DNA of 64,000 nucleotides, taken from positions 124,001 through 188,000 of the forward strand of contig NW_026516750.1 in assembly GCF_025766255.1 (NCBI RefSeq), read 5' to 3'. Below the pieces are notes generated by a model, which was given only the letters and a program-made list of their open reading frames with translations, was not told the DNA's origin and did not search any database. Position numbers and translations under genes: made by a program. This DNA is from Zychaea mexicana. Taxonomy: Eukaryota; Mucoromycota; Mucoromycetes; Mucorales; Lichtheimiaceae. Shown piece by piece: positions 51,011 through 62,437 of this stretch. The stretch's first letter is position 1; every line of letters starts with the position of its first letter.

Positions 51011-51385
51011 ATACATGTTCAGGTAGTGCGTTGTTTGTTTTTTGTCGCTTGGATTTGAGTCGTTATCATCACCATTGTGGTTGTTGAGGTCATGATTGCA
51101 CCTCATCAAAGAAAGCATACTCAAAAAAGACTTCGTTTTTAAGAGCAATATAAACCGATGCATATCAATACTGGTGCAGAATAAGTATGTTGTTACCACG
51201 AGCATCAAGTTTGTGTGATTTGACTAATATAATCTTTTGGGCTCGGTTCAAGATAAAAAATTAAAAGATGTGAATACAGTTATATATGCAATAGAGTGTC
51301 TGGCAAGTGTAAATGATTTAAAATTTGGATTTTTCAGCTAACTTTTAAAGATTTTAATAGTATAGATACAATGTATTGAGCGAGA

Positions 51386-52660
51386 ACTGTTGCTGTATTT
51401 TACGCGATACACTCATAGGTTATGACTACAAAAAGTGGAAAAACTTACAAGACGAAAGAGACGGGATAAACTATATGATTATCATGACGCTTTTCTTGGG
51501 GCCACAAAAGTAGTCGTGCTAGGAAGCGCCAGCTTGCCCAAAGCATCTTGATATTTTATAATCCGTCGCTGCCGTCTTTCTTGACTTTCCTCATGCCTTG
51601 CCTTGTTTCGCTGAAACCGTAGATTTGCTCTCTTCATCTTGGTTTCTAAACCTTGAATCAACATGTGCAGTTCTTCGTTCTTTAGCTCCATCTCCCGTGC
51701 TCGATCTTCTGTCATCCTATGTCGTTCACGACTTGATACTGCTCGTCCTTTTCTTTGTTTTCCATCTTCCTCTGTCTGCTGGTGGTATTGTTGACCCGTG
51801 TTAACAGTGTAGCAGCGATCCCGAGGTCTTACTGTTGGAGTTGTTGGCGAAGCTGGTTCGGAGATAGACTTTGGGCAACGCATCGAAGAGGGCAATGGTG
51901 TTGAAGAAGAGAAACCTGAAAACGACGCGTCATTTTCTAGTAGGGGTGTTGCTTGTGCTTGTGCTTCTTGTTGTTGTTGTTGTAGTTGTGGGGGTAATGG
52001 TAATGGTAATGATGGTGGTGGTGCAGGAATGCGTCTCACGTACACTCATTTGACGTAGGCAGGAGGCCCAAAAGCTGCCCAGCATTCTTTGAAAAGCTTG
52101 TGGCTTCTCGCGCGGTCAGAGTTATCTATCATGGACAACCACATTTTATATAGTTATCTTATGAAACGCAGTATTTAACATGCCCACCCTTTCACAAAGA
52201 CATTTGCCTCGGCGAATGGGCTATCGTTGCCATCATACGTGACATATTCGAAGCATTGTACAAATTCGCGTTCCATGGTACGTATTTTGGAGAAAATCGA
52301 GTTTATTAAATGCGTCTTCTTGACCACACTGTCATGACTCTCCGAACGGATTCTTTTTTATTTACTTGCCACTGTTTTTTGTATTGTAAATCCCCGCAAG
52401 CATGCCATTAGCTTCGAAAACTTGCCATAAAACGCGAGAACTTGATATCCTAACGGTTATGGTGCGTTCGGCACGTCGTTGGGTTACTGTCAAACCGGGA
52501 GTTACTGTATTGTTACTGCTATGGGTGTCGTCCTTTTTAGTAATTGTGCTCTCACTGTTGTAGTCATTCGTTGTTGTTGTTGTTGTTCTTGTTCTGGCGT
52601 TTGGGATGGGCGATCCTGCAGGAACGACGGTGCCTTGTCTTTGCACGGAAGCCATACTTG
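51386..52660 (-). pseudogene. Inverted, broken copy of the Myb/SANT-like repeat gene
   Basis: Homologous to 1655-2966 on the other strand, from just upstream of the ATG to about 110 bp past the stop. It is disabled in several ways: a CAA-to-TAA change truncates the first exon frame after 97 codons, a 1-bp deletion follows in the Asn-Asp-Glu region, the intron donor GT is changed to GC, and another TGA precedes the proline-rich linker. The C-terminal coiled-coil part remains open for about 187 codons, and a stretch of linker present in copy 1 is missing. Confidence 0.85.
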
Positions 52661-52768
52661 GTTATTTTTTGAAAAAAAAGAAATTCGGAAATATGAAGGA
52701 ATAAAAAAAGTTTTCGATGCTCGATACAGACAAAGTAAAAAAAAGATATATACGAAGTTATATAGTAA

Positions 52769-55196
52769 TTAGTTCGAGGTTGTTCTTCTGCATTTTGATG
52801 ACGACGTTGATGCTGACGACGTTGATGAAGCTGGTAGGAAGTTCCCGGGAAGACACCAGTGATCCCCTACCATCGAGGTTATCGGCCGCGAAACGCTATC
52901 CAGCAATTCAGCCGTTTCGTCTAAAATCCTTTTCCCGTTGTATGCGAGAGTAAGGAGAGGAAGCAGCATGGAAACCAAATTGGAATCACTGTTTGGAAAT
53001 TCCAATGGGTCAGTTTTTCGCACACGGGTGATATACCCAGCAGGGATGTTCACATCTAAAAGGGAAGCACGACCACCTATGAGAAACATTCCATATTATA
53101 TAACTTTAAATTTATCCTTTAATTTATCTATTTTTAAAGTTTTTTGACAATTTTAAATACTAAAATATATTTATTTTTTATTAATCTTTTAATTATTATT
53201 ATTGTTTTAAAGCTTTTATTAGATTTAAACCTTTTATTATCTTAAAATCTCATTTTATCTTTAAAACTTAAATTATATCTAATAAATTTAAACCCCGCAA
53301 CTACTTTGAAATACCCAATGTCTATACTATGTTTCTCTATATGAACACGTCAAAAATTATTTTCAAGTTAATAGATGCTTCATATATAAACTAGCACTTT
53401 TGTCCACAAATTCGATATAAAAGTTATATATACCAGTAATGCTATATCCGATTACGTGAGATTTATGGAGCAGACTTGGAGTGTATGTTAATTGCAGTAA
53501 CATATCTCTCAACACCAGAGGCATTTTCAGCAAGCAATCGCGGAACACCTTGGATTGATCCTTGGCTGCTCCAACTTCACAGCAGCCAAGTTCTCTCGCT
53601 CCATACTTGTATATGGTGTCACATCGGCGACCCATTTTTCTTTTGTTGATTGCGGTGACGGACGACAACTGGCGAGACGAGTTAATAACGTTAGCATTGG
53701 CTTCGCTTGAGTTCTCGGTACTGTAGAACGGGAAAGAAATATCAATTAGAATCCATCTTTAAACTCATGTTGCTCCGCTATTATCAACCCATCCATTTAA
53801 TGTCTTACCCTCTTGCTACGATGTCGGATCCAACAAAAATGCTGTTAAAAAAGCCAAAAGCTATGTATTGCTGGTCTGTTTCGGGCATGCCAGCGATGTT
53901 AAATGAGTGCGATTCGAAAAAAAGATGAGCTATATTTTGTAGCTCTCGCGACATCCAAACTTTCAAATGTTCTATAACAGGATCATTGATTTCGATCGCT
54001 CTTGCATACTGGTAAGCGCCAACACTTGTTTTCTGCAAATAAAAGCATTTATTACTGTTCTTATCTTTATGTTGCTTGTTACTGTTGATGTTGGTGATGC
54101 TGTTTACTTTTATTGTTATATATACATACCACCCTTCTTAAACCAGCAAATTCGCGGTTAAGTTCCTCGGGCTCGTGGCACACAAGTGAACCTCCCTCTT
54201 TGTTTACTTCCTCCAGTTCATCTCTGGTGAAGACGTCGTTCCAGTTGTTATCTGTCAAATCCAGAATAAGCGACTGAGAAGGGCTAGAACGAGAAAGCAG
54301 GAAAAAATTATTCATCAACTGACAATCGACGATCACCGACTTCAATTAAAAGACACAGATTTTACTTACTAGTAGAAGTTACATGTCAAGGCGAAGTTCA
54401 TAACCTTTTCTTCTACTGACAAAGGACTGGCGCCATCCATCCGTGCTTGTGCTTTGGTTGCATCAAGCACCCAGAAGTTTACTTTATTTCTTTGAGTGAA
54501 TTGCTCGAATCGTTCACGCAACATCTCTTTGTCTTTCTCTGCAAGTCTTGTTGCTAGAGTAGGCAAGGAAGACGAGGAAGAGGAAGATGGTGATGATGGG
54601 TGTGAAGAAGACGATGTTGTGGATATAGGGCCAGTTGCATTGTTGCTGTTGGTGGTGACAGAAGGAGTGGTGGTATCAGAGCCTATACAGAAACATTAGC
54701 GTATGAAGCAAAAGTATGAAAAAAGTCAGACCAAGCATACAAGTAGCCTTACAAAACAATTGTTTCCAAGGAACTCGTGATTTTGTCTAAACGGTTCAAA
54801 TTGAATTAATTTGTTAGTATATGATTATACATAGGGGATCTTTTAAAATAAGCCCAAGGGCCAAGGTCAAGCAGTATATTTGTAATACTAAAATAATACT
54901 AGTATATTCAAACCAGTAGAGTATCAAATACTTACCAAAGTCTGTCAATTTTTTCTGCCTCAATGCTAATCACTCTTGGCCAAAGTTTCTCAATAGATTT
55001 GTCGGGGGGGGGGGGGGGTGTTCTGCTTAATGAAGTTGGTGTGTTTTAGCACAAAATCTGCGATGGAGGGTTCTTCAGTAACCTCTAGGTATTCACGAAC
55101 AACTTTGTAGTAAAAAGAGATATAGAGTTTAGTTTATTACACGTATTGATGAATATTCTTCTTTATACTACCGTTTTGAGCTTCCTGGGTCGCCAT
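52769..55196 (-). CDS. Putative Mucorales-type PD-(D/E)XK-like protein, frame broken at a poly-C run
   Basis: Eight minus-strand exons: 55172-55196, 54936-55102, 54753-54786, 54370-54682, 54130-54283, 53809-54032, 53434-53720 and 52769-53076; about 500 residues. From exon 3 to exon 8 every junction is GT-AG and in phase. Landmarks: TRDELEEVNKEGGSLVCHEP, KRKMGRRCDTIYKYG, ELGCCEVGAAKDQSKVFRD, LKMPLVLRDMLLQL and VNIPAGYITRVRKTD. The Asp...Glu-x-Gly pattern recalls a nuclease-like core, from which I infer the family; the function is unknown. Exon 2 contains a run of 15 C that shifts the frame (14 would be open), and the exon 2-3 join is not in phase. Sequencing error, a missed microexon or real decay are all possible. 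Intron 7 (357 bp) is extremely AT-rich. Confidence 0.55.
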
Positions 55197-55510
55197 AGTA
55201 ACAATCGCTGCGTTCAAAGGACAAGACGCGACAACATATCCGTAGCAACAACCCGCTGACTCAACGTTTTTGCACTCAGACAACGTTTCAAAAGCCGCCC
55301 TAGGCTTCCTACTATTAGTTGTCTAACCAATTATAATCTACTAGCTGTAATATAGATAATAAAATTGCTATGATCGGTATAACCATTAGTGGCCGAATTA
55401 TTTATTTATTTACAATAAAAATAATAAAAATTAAATTTTTTTATTTATATTGGTAGCCTCCCACGAGAAAAAAAAGAGCAATCGTTAAAAGTACATAACA
55501 ACAAATAAAA
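55197..55510. other. Junction from host DNA to the AT-rich island
   Basis: Composition shifts from balanced to AT-rich at about 55330-55380. An 8-bp motif CCCACGAG at 55462-55469 reappears inverted near 59361-59370, which might mark the ends of element I. No clear target-site duplication was found. Confidence 0.4.
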
Positions 55511-56995
55511 ATGAACACAACACAACACATTGAACAACTCGATATTGAAATTAAAAATTTAATTGATAATAAATGGACTTTTCTTGATAAATCTTAGCCT
55601 GAAATGCAACATAGATTTAATCATAGAACAGCTATTAAAGATATGAAGAATAATACAATAAATGATATAAAGGATGTATTACTTGATAGATTTGGATTTA
55701 TACCTGTATTTTATTTTCTTACAGTTTTATATGGAAATATTGAATATCTAGGGCTATATCGCGAGATTGAAAAAGGACTTGCATTATTATATCATATAGT
55801 ATCAGGTGTATCAGGAAAGGATATGCATACTGTTATGCCATATGCAACGTTTTATGATTTATATAAGCGGTTCTGGATTACTAACTATAATGAATTGAAT
55901 AAAAAGGTAAAACAAGATCTAGATAGTATGTTCTCATCACCACGTATTCGCATTCTATCGGCAATAATAAACAATCCAGATGGTTTTAAGAATGTTACAC
56001 TATTTATTGATGGAAATGATAGTAAAATAAAGTATTATAAACCAAATGAGTCACATTCACAGTTATATTCATATAAATTAAAAGGGCCAGCTGTACATAC
56101 ACAAGTTATACAGGATATGAATGAAATAATTACACATGTTTCAGTATCTGAAAAATGTGCTATTGGAAATGATGGTACTATGTTTATTAATATGAAATTA
56201 TATAAAAAAATAAGTGAGGCAGATTGTTTAGGGATGGATGGTGGATATAATTTATTTATACAAAAGTTCAAAGATAATGCGACAGATGCTGGATATAGTT
56301 TTTATGATCGTAATTTTTTACATCCCATAAGAAAAGAACCAGGACAAAAGTTAACAATCAATGAGACATACTTTAATAACAAGTTTGGATCATTTCGTTC
56401 AGCAATAGAAGCACAGTTTTCTATGTTAGGCTCTAAATTTGAACGATTTAATAATAATCGTGCAGCATTGCAAATATCTGATATAAGATATTATAATATT
56501 CAGTTTCGTGTTGCTTGTATTCTTACTAATATATGGCGATTTGTAAATAAGTATAATATAGAGGTACAACTACATCATAAATTATGGTATGGAAAAGACT
56601 TTGAATTCCCAAGTAAGAAAAACAAACTTGACTTAGTATTTTCAAATGAGCAAAAAGTAAATACTGAATATAACGAAATGGTTGACATGCAGCAGAAATT
56701 TCTACAGCTTAATGTTAATCAATCAATAGATATGGCTATAGATAGTGAGGAAGAAACTGAAAATAATACATCTAAACGCAAGAGAAAAAATCAAAGAGAA
56801 CAGAGAAATAGAGAACATGGTAATTCATATGAAATTGAGAAGATTGTAGGACATGTGTATACTGATAACAAGTACATATTTGAGGTTAAGTGGGTTGGAT
56901 ATAGTGTAAAGGATAATAGCTGGTTAACAGTTAATAAGTTTAATTCCCGGGAAATGCTACATGAATATATGGCCACACATGGTATTCAGCTCTAA
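55511..56995 (+). pseudogene. DDE (DDE_Tnp_4-like) transposase with C-terminal chromodomain, copy I
   Basis: Reading from the ATG at 55511 gives 494 codons with one internal TAG at 55595-55597 (codon 29). A shorter intact frame starts at 55604. Catalytic landmarks: first Asp in FIDGNDSKIKY, second Asp in GMDGGYNLFI, and Glu in FRSAIEAQFSMLGSKFERF, the order of DDE_Tnp_4 (Harbinger/IS5-like) enzymes; similar proteins occur in arbuscular mycorrhizal fungi. A Lys/Arg-rich segment (KRKRKNQREQRNRE) leads to a chromodomain (YEIEKIVGHV, FEVKWVGYSVKDNSWL), which could steer insertion to marked chromatin. It is strongly AT-rich. Its stop overlaps the stop of the convergent Rep gene. It may still be active if translation starts at 55604 or reads through. 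Confidence 0.8.
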
Positions 56996-59100
56996 ATTAA
57001 TTTCTTATTTATTTGCTTATTAAAAAATCTCATATTGAAACTGATCACATCAACATTTCGTTTACTTGCCCAATTATATTTATGTTTTATGCATTCATTA
57101 GTTATACTTGTACTTATATTAGTACCTGTTGATTTATTTTTGACGTCAGTTTCTTTTGTTATATCTATATCATCTATTATAGCCTGTTTTATATCCTTAT
57201 GCTTTTTAAAATATTCTTTTGGGTTTATTTCTTCTACTACTTTCTTGTTTCTCCATTTATTTTTATTTTGTCTTTTTTTCTTTTTACGTTTTGGTATAGT
57301 ATTAGTTATATCACAGTCACTGCTTTGCTCTGATTCAGATGTACTGACATCTATATATTTATGTTTCTCTGTATCTTGTGGTGGGTTCTCCCAATCAATG
57401 TTATCAGTTATAACTTCATCACATTTTATATCATTTAATACATCCTCCCAATGTCTACAATCTTCTGGTAGGGGTGCCTTTACATTTAACCATCCTCTGT
57501 TTACTTGTTGAGCTGGTTCATATTGATTGTTACTCTGTATATTGTTACTATGTATTTTTCCTCTTCATTTTTCATATATTCTTCTGTATCAGCTAGTTCT
57601 TGTAGTTCTTCTACAGTTTTATTCATTGGCTGGTATTTTTTTATCCTATCTTCACCACTATTATTTGCATATCAGATAAATGTATATTGATCTTGATATT
57701 CATTTTCGAATTCCTCTTTATATAGTTCCTCATACATATCCACATTTTCATAATACATGAACTTATCTTCATAATCCTTAGCAGTCATTGTATAAGGATT
57801 CCATATAATATGACCTTTGCGATTCTTATCAACATAAATTATATATAAACGGTTGAGTGTTGGCTCTAATTCATATACTGATTTATTTTTATAAAGCATA
57901 TGAGGCATATAATTACTGTTTAATAGTATTGGCATATTCTTTTTTTTAGTAATTGATTTAGTAAACTTACCATTAAGTTTTAGCCGTGTTCCTTCTAACA
58001 TTTGGTTTAAGAATGTTAGTTTGAAATCAGAACCAGTTTCTTCATTATACATAAAGTCATAATCATCATCTTTATAATCTGACCAATCATTTTCTTTACT
58101 CATTAGATATGCCCTATGTCCACCTTGTTCTAACATATCAATATTATATGTTTTTCCAACATTTGATGGACCTACAATCCAGTATTGTGGTATCTTATTT
58201 TTACACTAAACATTGTTTCAATACCAAACATTGACCACATGTATAACTGATTTCTAGGGGTATTTTCCATGTCGGCATCATGGAAATAGCTATTAAGATT
58301 AGACTTTACTGTATCATATTTCCATAATAATTCTGGATATATTTCTGTTGCCTTTCTCATAGTAAGTTGCTTATTAATTAATTGGTAGCCAAGCAGCTGT
58401 TGGTGCATTTTTCTAGTTTTAATTTCATAATTTGGATCCATATTATATGTGATATAGTCCTTTCCCTTAATACAGTAGCTAATAGACTTCTATGGATTAC
58501 CTCCTGGTTTTATATTTGGAGTAACGCCATCAATAGTAAATAATTTACGTGCTGTTTTTGTACAAACCGTTCATCTAATTGTATCCATATATGTACATGT
58601 TTCTCACCAGTTTCTGGTGCAATTTCATCACATGCAATTGCCTTATCAATTCTATAGCCAATGCGGTCATGTTTAGTAAACCATTCTAATACCTGCTCCT
58701 TTGTTAAATGAAAATCCTTACAAATATATGTGAATAGTCCTTTGGTATTTTGAAAGCGGAATTCTTTCTCACCCTGTGAGGTAGCCGCACTGGAAGTGTT
58801 ATTTTCTAACATTGCATCGGAAAATTGAGGATTTGAGGATTTGAGGAATTTTGCAAAAGCCCTAATCCGTCCCATTATTGTAGTACGGTTCTCGTCCCAT
58901 ACTTCTTTTGTTATGTTAGCCTTTTTGAGGTCCTTTTCGAGTTCGACCCTCAGCTGGTCAGCAATGGTTTTTTCACTAACATCTTGATGATGTTCAGTAA
59001 GATGCTTTGCTCTTTCTATTAAGAGCGTCAATGTTATTCCTAAAATAGGAACAAATTCAGCCATAATGGCAATAAATGTGAGGAGGTTCATTTGGTCCAT
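56992..59100 (-). pseudogene. CRESS-type replication initiator (Rep) with HUH and SF3 helicase domains, copy I (broken)
   Basis: A gene of about 700 codons starting at 59100. Codons 8-32 are hydrophobic. The HUH nuclease follows: motif 1 around LFTYICKDF, motif 2 HVHIWIQ, motif 3 with SISYCIKG (Tyr-x-x-Lys). The SF3 helicase has Walker A GPSNVGKT (about 58148-58171) and a motif C-like LLNSN. A long charged tail continues to a TAG at 56992-56994. The order is that of Reps of circular single-stranded DNA viruses and related plasmids. Breaks: frameshift near 58562, TAG at 58490-58492, frameshift near 58205, TGA at 57672-57674 and frameshift near 57555. Not functional as it stands. Convergent with transposase I. 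Confidence 0.8.
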
Positions 59101-59378
59101 ATTGTGTTTTTGTTGGGGGTAGTTTTGTTGGAGTGCTAAAAAATATAAAAATATATTTTGTTTTATATTCTGTGGTGTTATTTTTATATTAAAAAAAAAT
59201 TCAATTTTTATTTTTTTTCAAAAATTTAAATGTATGTATACCAAGACATTCGTGCATAAATTATTTCAATGAAAATTAGTTTGGCTATCCTGACATATTT
59301 CAGCTAATTAGTCATTTAGGGTTACTAGACTGCATTAAAATCATCATAACCATAGCGGGTCCTCGTGGGTGAAAAGAA
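59101..59378. other. Upstream region of Rep I, conserved inverted in copy II
   Basis: AT-rich. The reverse complement is similar to 62820-63078, upstream of Rep II (shared CTATGGTTATGAT and GTCAGGATAGCCAAA or ATCAGGATAGCCAAA). It probably holds the Rep promoter. Confidence 0.55.
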
Positions 59379-59742
59379 AGAGTTTTAATCTATAACAATT
59401 AAATCTACTGTAAACAGTGATTTAATTTTAGTTAAGGATTTTACAATCAAGTTAGGCGTTGTCCAGGTTTCCTAGCCTAAAGGAGGGGGGTGCTCACTAC
59501 CGTTCCGCTACCATAAGTAGTGGTTTAAACATAAAAGAATTTCATTGTTTAAACTGTTTAAACAGGTTTATACAAAACCTAAACATATTTTAAGAATTAA
59601 AAAAAATATAAAAATATCTTAAACATTTAAAAAATAAAAAAATTACAATATAATTTTTTATTTTATTTTTAAACATGTTTAAACAATTGTATAAACGTAA
59701 TTAATTAAACATTGCATAAACAAATATTAAAAATTAAACCCC
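59379..59742 (+). repeat. 364-bp block B, copy I (candidate replication origin)
   Basis: Roughly 96% identical by eye to 62438-62801 in the same orientation. It carries a near-perfect palindrome centred on ACTGTAAACAGT (about 59398-59428), a hairpin with loop CATAA (about 59503-59521), and several GTTTAAAC palindromes. Confidence 0.8.
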
Positions 59743-60513
59743 TAATGGCTCATTTCATTCGCCACCTTTCTCTTAATGGCTCATTCCATTCGCCACCATA
59801 TATAAAGTTACCCTTTCAGGGTTAAAAGCTTCCGGTAGGGAGCTAACTTTATATATTATACATAAACACCCCCCACTTACTCGGCCCTATCCTCGCTACT
59901 GCTACGGGACCATATAAATAATTGAAACATAAATGTTTCATTATTTTATATTAGGATAAATATAATTATAAAGAAAATAAATTTTCTTTTATAACTTATA
60001 TTTAAAATGGAACCACCCCTATAGTGGTGTTGATGTAATGGAGCACAATCAATACCTACCAAATTTCATTAATTCAGGCTGATTATAAGGTAACTAATGA
60101 TAGTAAATATCTAATTTGATAATTTCAAACTCAATTACTTTTTTGACAAAAATTGAATTTTTATGTTCTAAAAAAGAGTTCATTGAAAAAGAAAAAGCAA
60201 AATGGGTATGGATATAAGAATCAATGAGACACGTGATCAACATGAAGATAAAAAGGTACACATACCAAATCTACCTATAAAAAATTAAAAAAAGAAAAAA
60301 AAAAGCAGTACCAAGAAAGATTATACTTGGTAATCCATTCCTCCTTTGTTTTAACAATATCCTGCCTTAAAAGATATATGCTACTACAACAACCTATAAC
60401 TTAGAACAAGGGTTAATCATTATCAAATAAATAAAAAATTATATTTAAATTAAATTTTAAAATTTTATGATCTCATAATTAATCTTTATATTTTCTTTTT
60501 ATATCTTAAAAAA
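59743..60513. other. AT-rich spacer with tandem and inverted repeats
   Basis: A 24-bp unit starting TAATGGCTCATT and ending CATTCGCCACC occurs twice (59743-59766, 59774-59797). A 12-bp inverted pair, TATATAAAGTTA (59799-59810) and TAACTTTATATA (59844-59855), follows. A long AT hairpin spans about 59958-60003. No gene seen. Confidence 0.55.
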
Positions 60514-60807
60514 ATGACATCAGTAAAAGATACATTTAAAAAATTATTTGAAGATATTAATGATTTCATAATTATAAATAAAGATGAAAATATAATAATA
60601 AGAATCATAAATAATGTTAATAATTTTTATACATTTATGACACATAAAATTAATGATAAAATTATATTATGTAATAAAAATGACTTCTTAAATAAAAACT
60701 TATATATTTATTGTAATGATAACATAAAAATTATTAATCTTATATTTACAACATGCTATTGTGACAGTAATGGTATCATAATTAATGAAACACATAAGGA
60801 GTTATGA
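60514..60807 (+). CDS. Small AT-rich open frame inside the element (97 aa)
   Basis: An intact 97-codon frame with an A-rich start context (AAAAAAATG). I recognise no domain. The product is rich in Asn and Ile, with a Cys pair in TTCYCDSNG near the C-terminus and a basic N-terminus (SVKDTFKKLF). It lies between block B copy I and transposase II and is convergent with the latter. In DNA this AT-rich a frame of this length can occur by chance, so it may not be a gene. Confidence 0.35.
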   Translation: MTSVKDTFKKLFEDINDFIIINKDENIIIRIINNVNNFYTFMTHKINDKIILCNKNDFLNKNLYIYCNDNIKIINLIFTTCYCDSNGIIINETHKEL

Positions 60808-60886
60808 TTCATTCAAAATATATAAATTTTTAAAGATAAAAAGTAAACAATTTAAATTTTATTGTTTTTAAAAATATCTATAGTAT

Positions 60887-62269
60887 TTATTCTATCCTTG
60901 GAATTACAACACCAACAACCTCTCTCATTTTAGATATATCGACCTTATCCTTTCCTTTACGTTTACGCTTTTTCATGCCACTACGGCTTCTTTCATTAAA
61001 TTTTTTAAAGTCATCATCACTTTCCTCATTATGCCTATTATCATCTGAGTAGTCATCTATTATTATGTCATCACAGATATCTAATGATAGTAATCTTTCG
61101 TGTAAATCCATCATTGCATCACGGTTTTCTTTTTGTTCCTGTTTATTGCTAATAACAATATCCAACACTTGCTTTTCAACAGGAAATTCAAAATCTAGTG
61201 ATTCCCATAGCATATGATGTGGCTGAACCTTTATGCCAAATTTATCAGAAAACTTTTGGATGTTTTTAAGTAAACAAGCAACACGGAATTGAAGATTGTA
61301 ATACTTGATATCATTCATTTTGACAACAGCCTTATTATTATTGAATCGGAAGAATTTATTGCCAAGTTCAGCAAATTGATTCTCAATTTTTGATCGGAAA
61401 CTACTAAATACATCATTAAAATGGAGCTCTGTTGGATCAAGATTAACATTTACTTCCTTACGAATAGGATAAATGAAATTCTGCTTTGAAAATTCAAATC
61501 CCTTTTCACTTGCCTTTTCAATCAACTAATTAACAAATAAAGTATATCCACCATCAGTTGCTAATGTATCATACTTGCTCATCTTCTGGTATAATTTCAT
61601 ATTTAAGAACATGCTACCATCAGAGCTTTCAGCACAGTACTCACTTTTTGATACAAATAAGACCATGTCATTTACATCTGATACGAATTGGGTACGAAGA
61701 CCATTCTTTTTAAATTTATAAGAGTATAGTTTCTCCCGCTTGATGTTCGTGTTAACATAATTTATCCGAGAATCATGGCCATCAATAATCAAGCTAACAT
61801 GCTTAAACAGCTCTGGGTTATTTAATCTAGCACAGAGAACACGTAACTTGATATTTGAGAACATATGAGCCAATCTATCATTAACCATTTTGTCTAATCG
61901 TTTATAATTATCAGTATCCATCCAAAACTTTTTATATATACTATGAAAAGTGCTATAAGGAATATGTTTATTAATCTCTTCACCTGCAATTCCTGAAACA
62001 AGGTGATACAGCAAAAATAGTCCCTTTTCGATCTCAAAGTATGGCCCAGGATATTCATTTACACCATATAATACAACTAGAAAATAGAATACAGTAATAT
62101 ATCCCAGTTTATTAAATAAAATCTTTTTAATTTCATCAATCATTTTAATATGCTTCAACTCAGTTCTATGCTTATATTTATATGTAATTATAGGCCAATT
62201 ATCATTCAAGAATTGCCAATTATTATAAACAATTTTGTCAACCTCTGCATTAATACTTTCTTGATCCAT
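60887..62269 (-). pseudogene. DDE (DDE_Tnp_4-like) transposase, copy II (stop-interrupted, no chromodomain)
   Basis: From the ATG at 62267-62269 the frame runs 247 codons to a TAG (61526-61528), then continues open in the same frame to a TAA at 60887. It is a clear but diverged paralogue of copy I: HVSLIIDGHDSRINY, LATDGGYTLFVN and FRSKIENQFAELGNKFFRF hold the DDE triad. The C-terminus has the Lys/Arg patch (GMKKRKRKGKDKVD) and the first residues of what is the chromodomain in copy I, then stops, so the chromodomain is missing. Orientation is opposite to copy I. It diverges from Rep II across block B. Confidence 0.8.
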
Positions 62270-62437
62270 TTTTATAATAATTATAAAATTCAATTTTGTT
62301 ACTTAGAAATTAAATCGGACATAGAAAATCACAAGATTTATACAAAATAGCTGATGTTGAAAAATCAATAATGTCTCATAATCATTTGGGTGCTGATGTA
62401 ACAGCAATGTTGACGCCCCATAACATTACCACCACCA

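Noticed and set aside
57035..57690. Plus-strand frames of 158 and 61 codons with many Ser/Phe/Leu
   Set aside because: They are antisense to the charged C-terminal tail of Rep I, which explains their composition.
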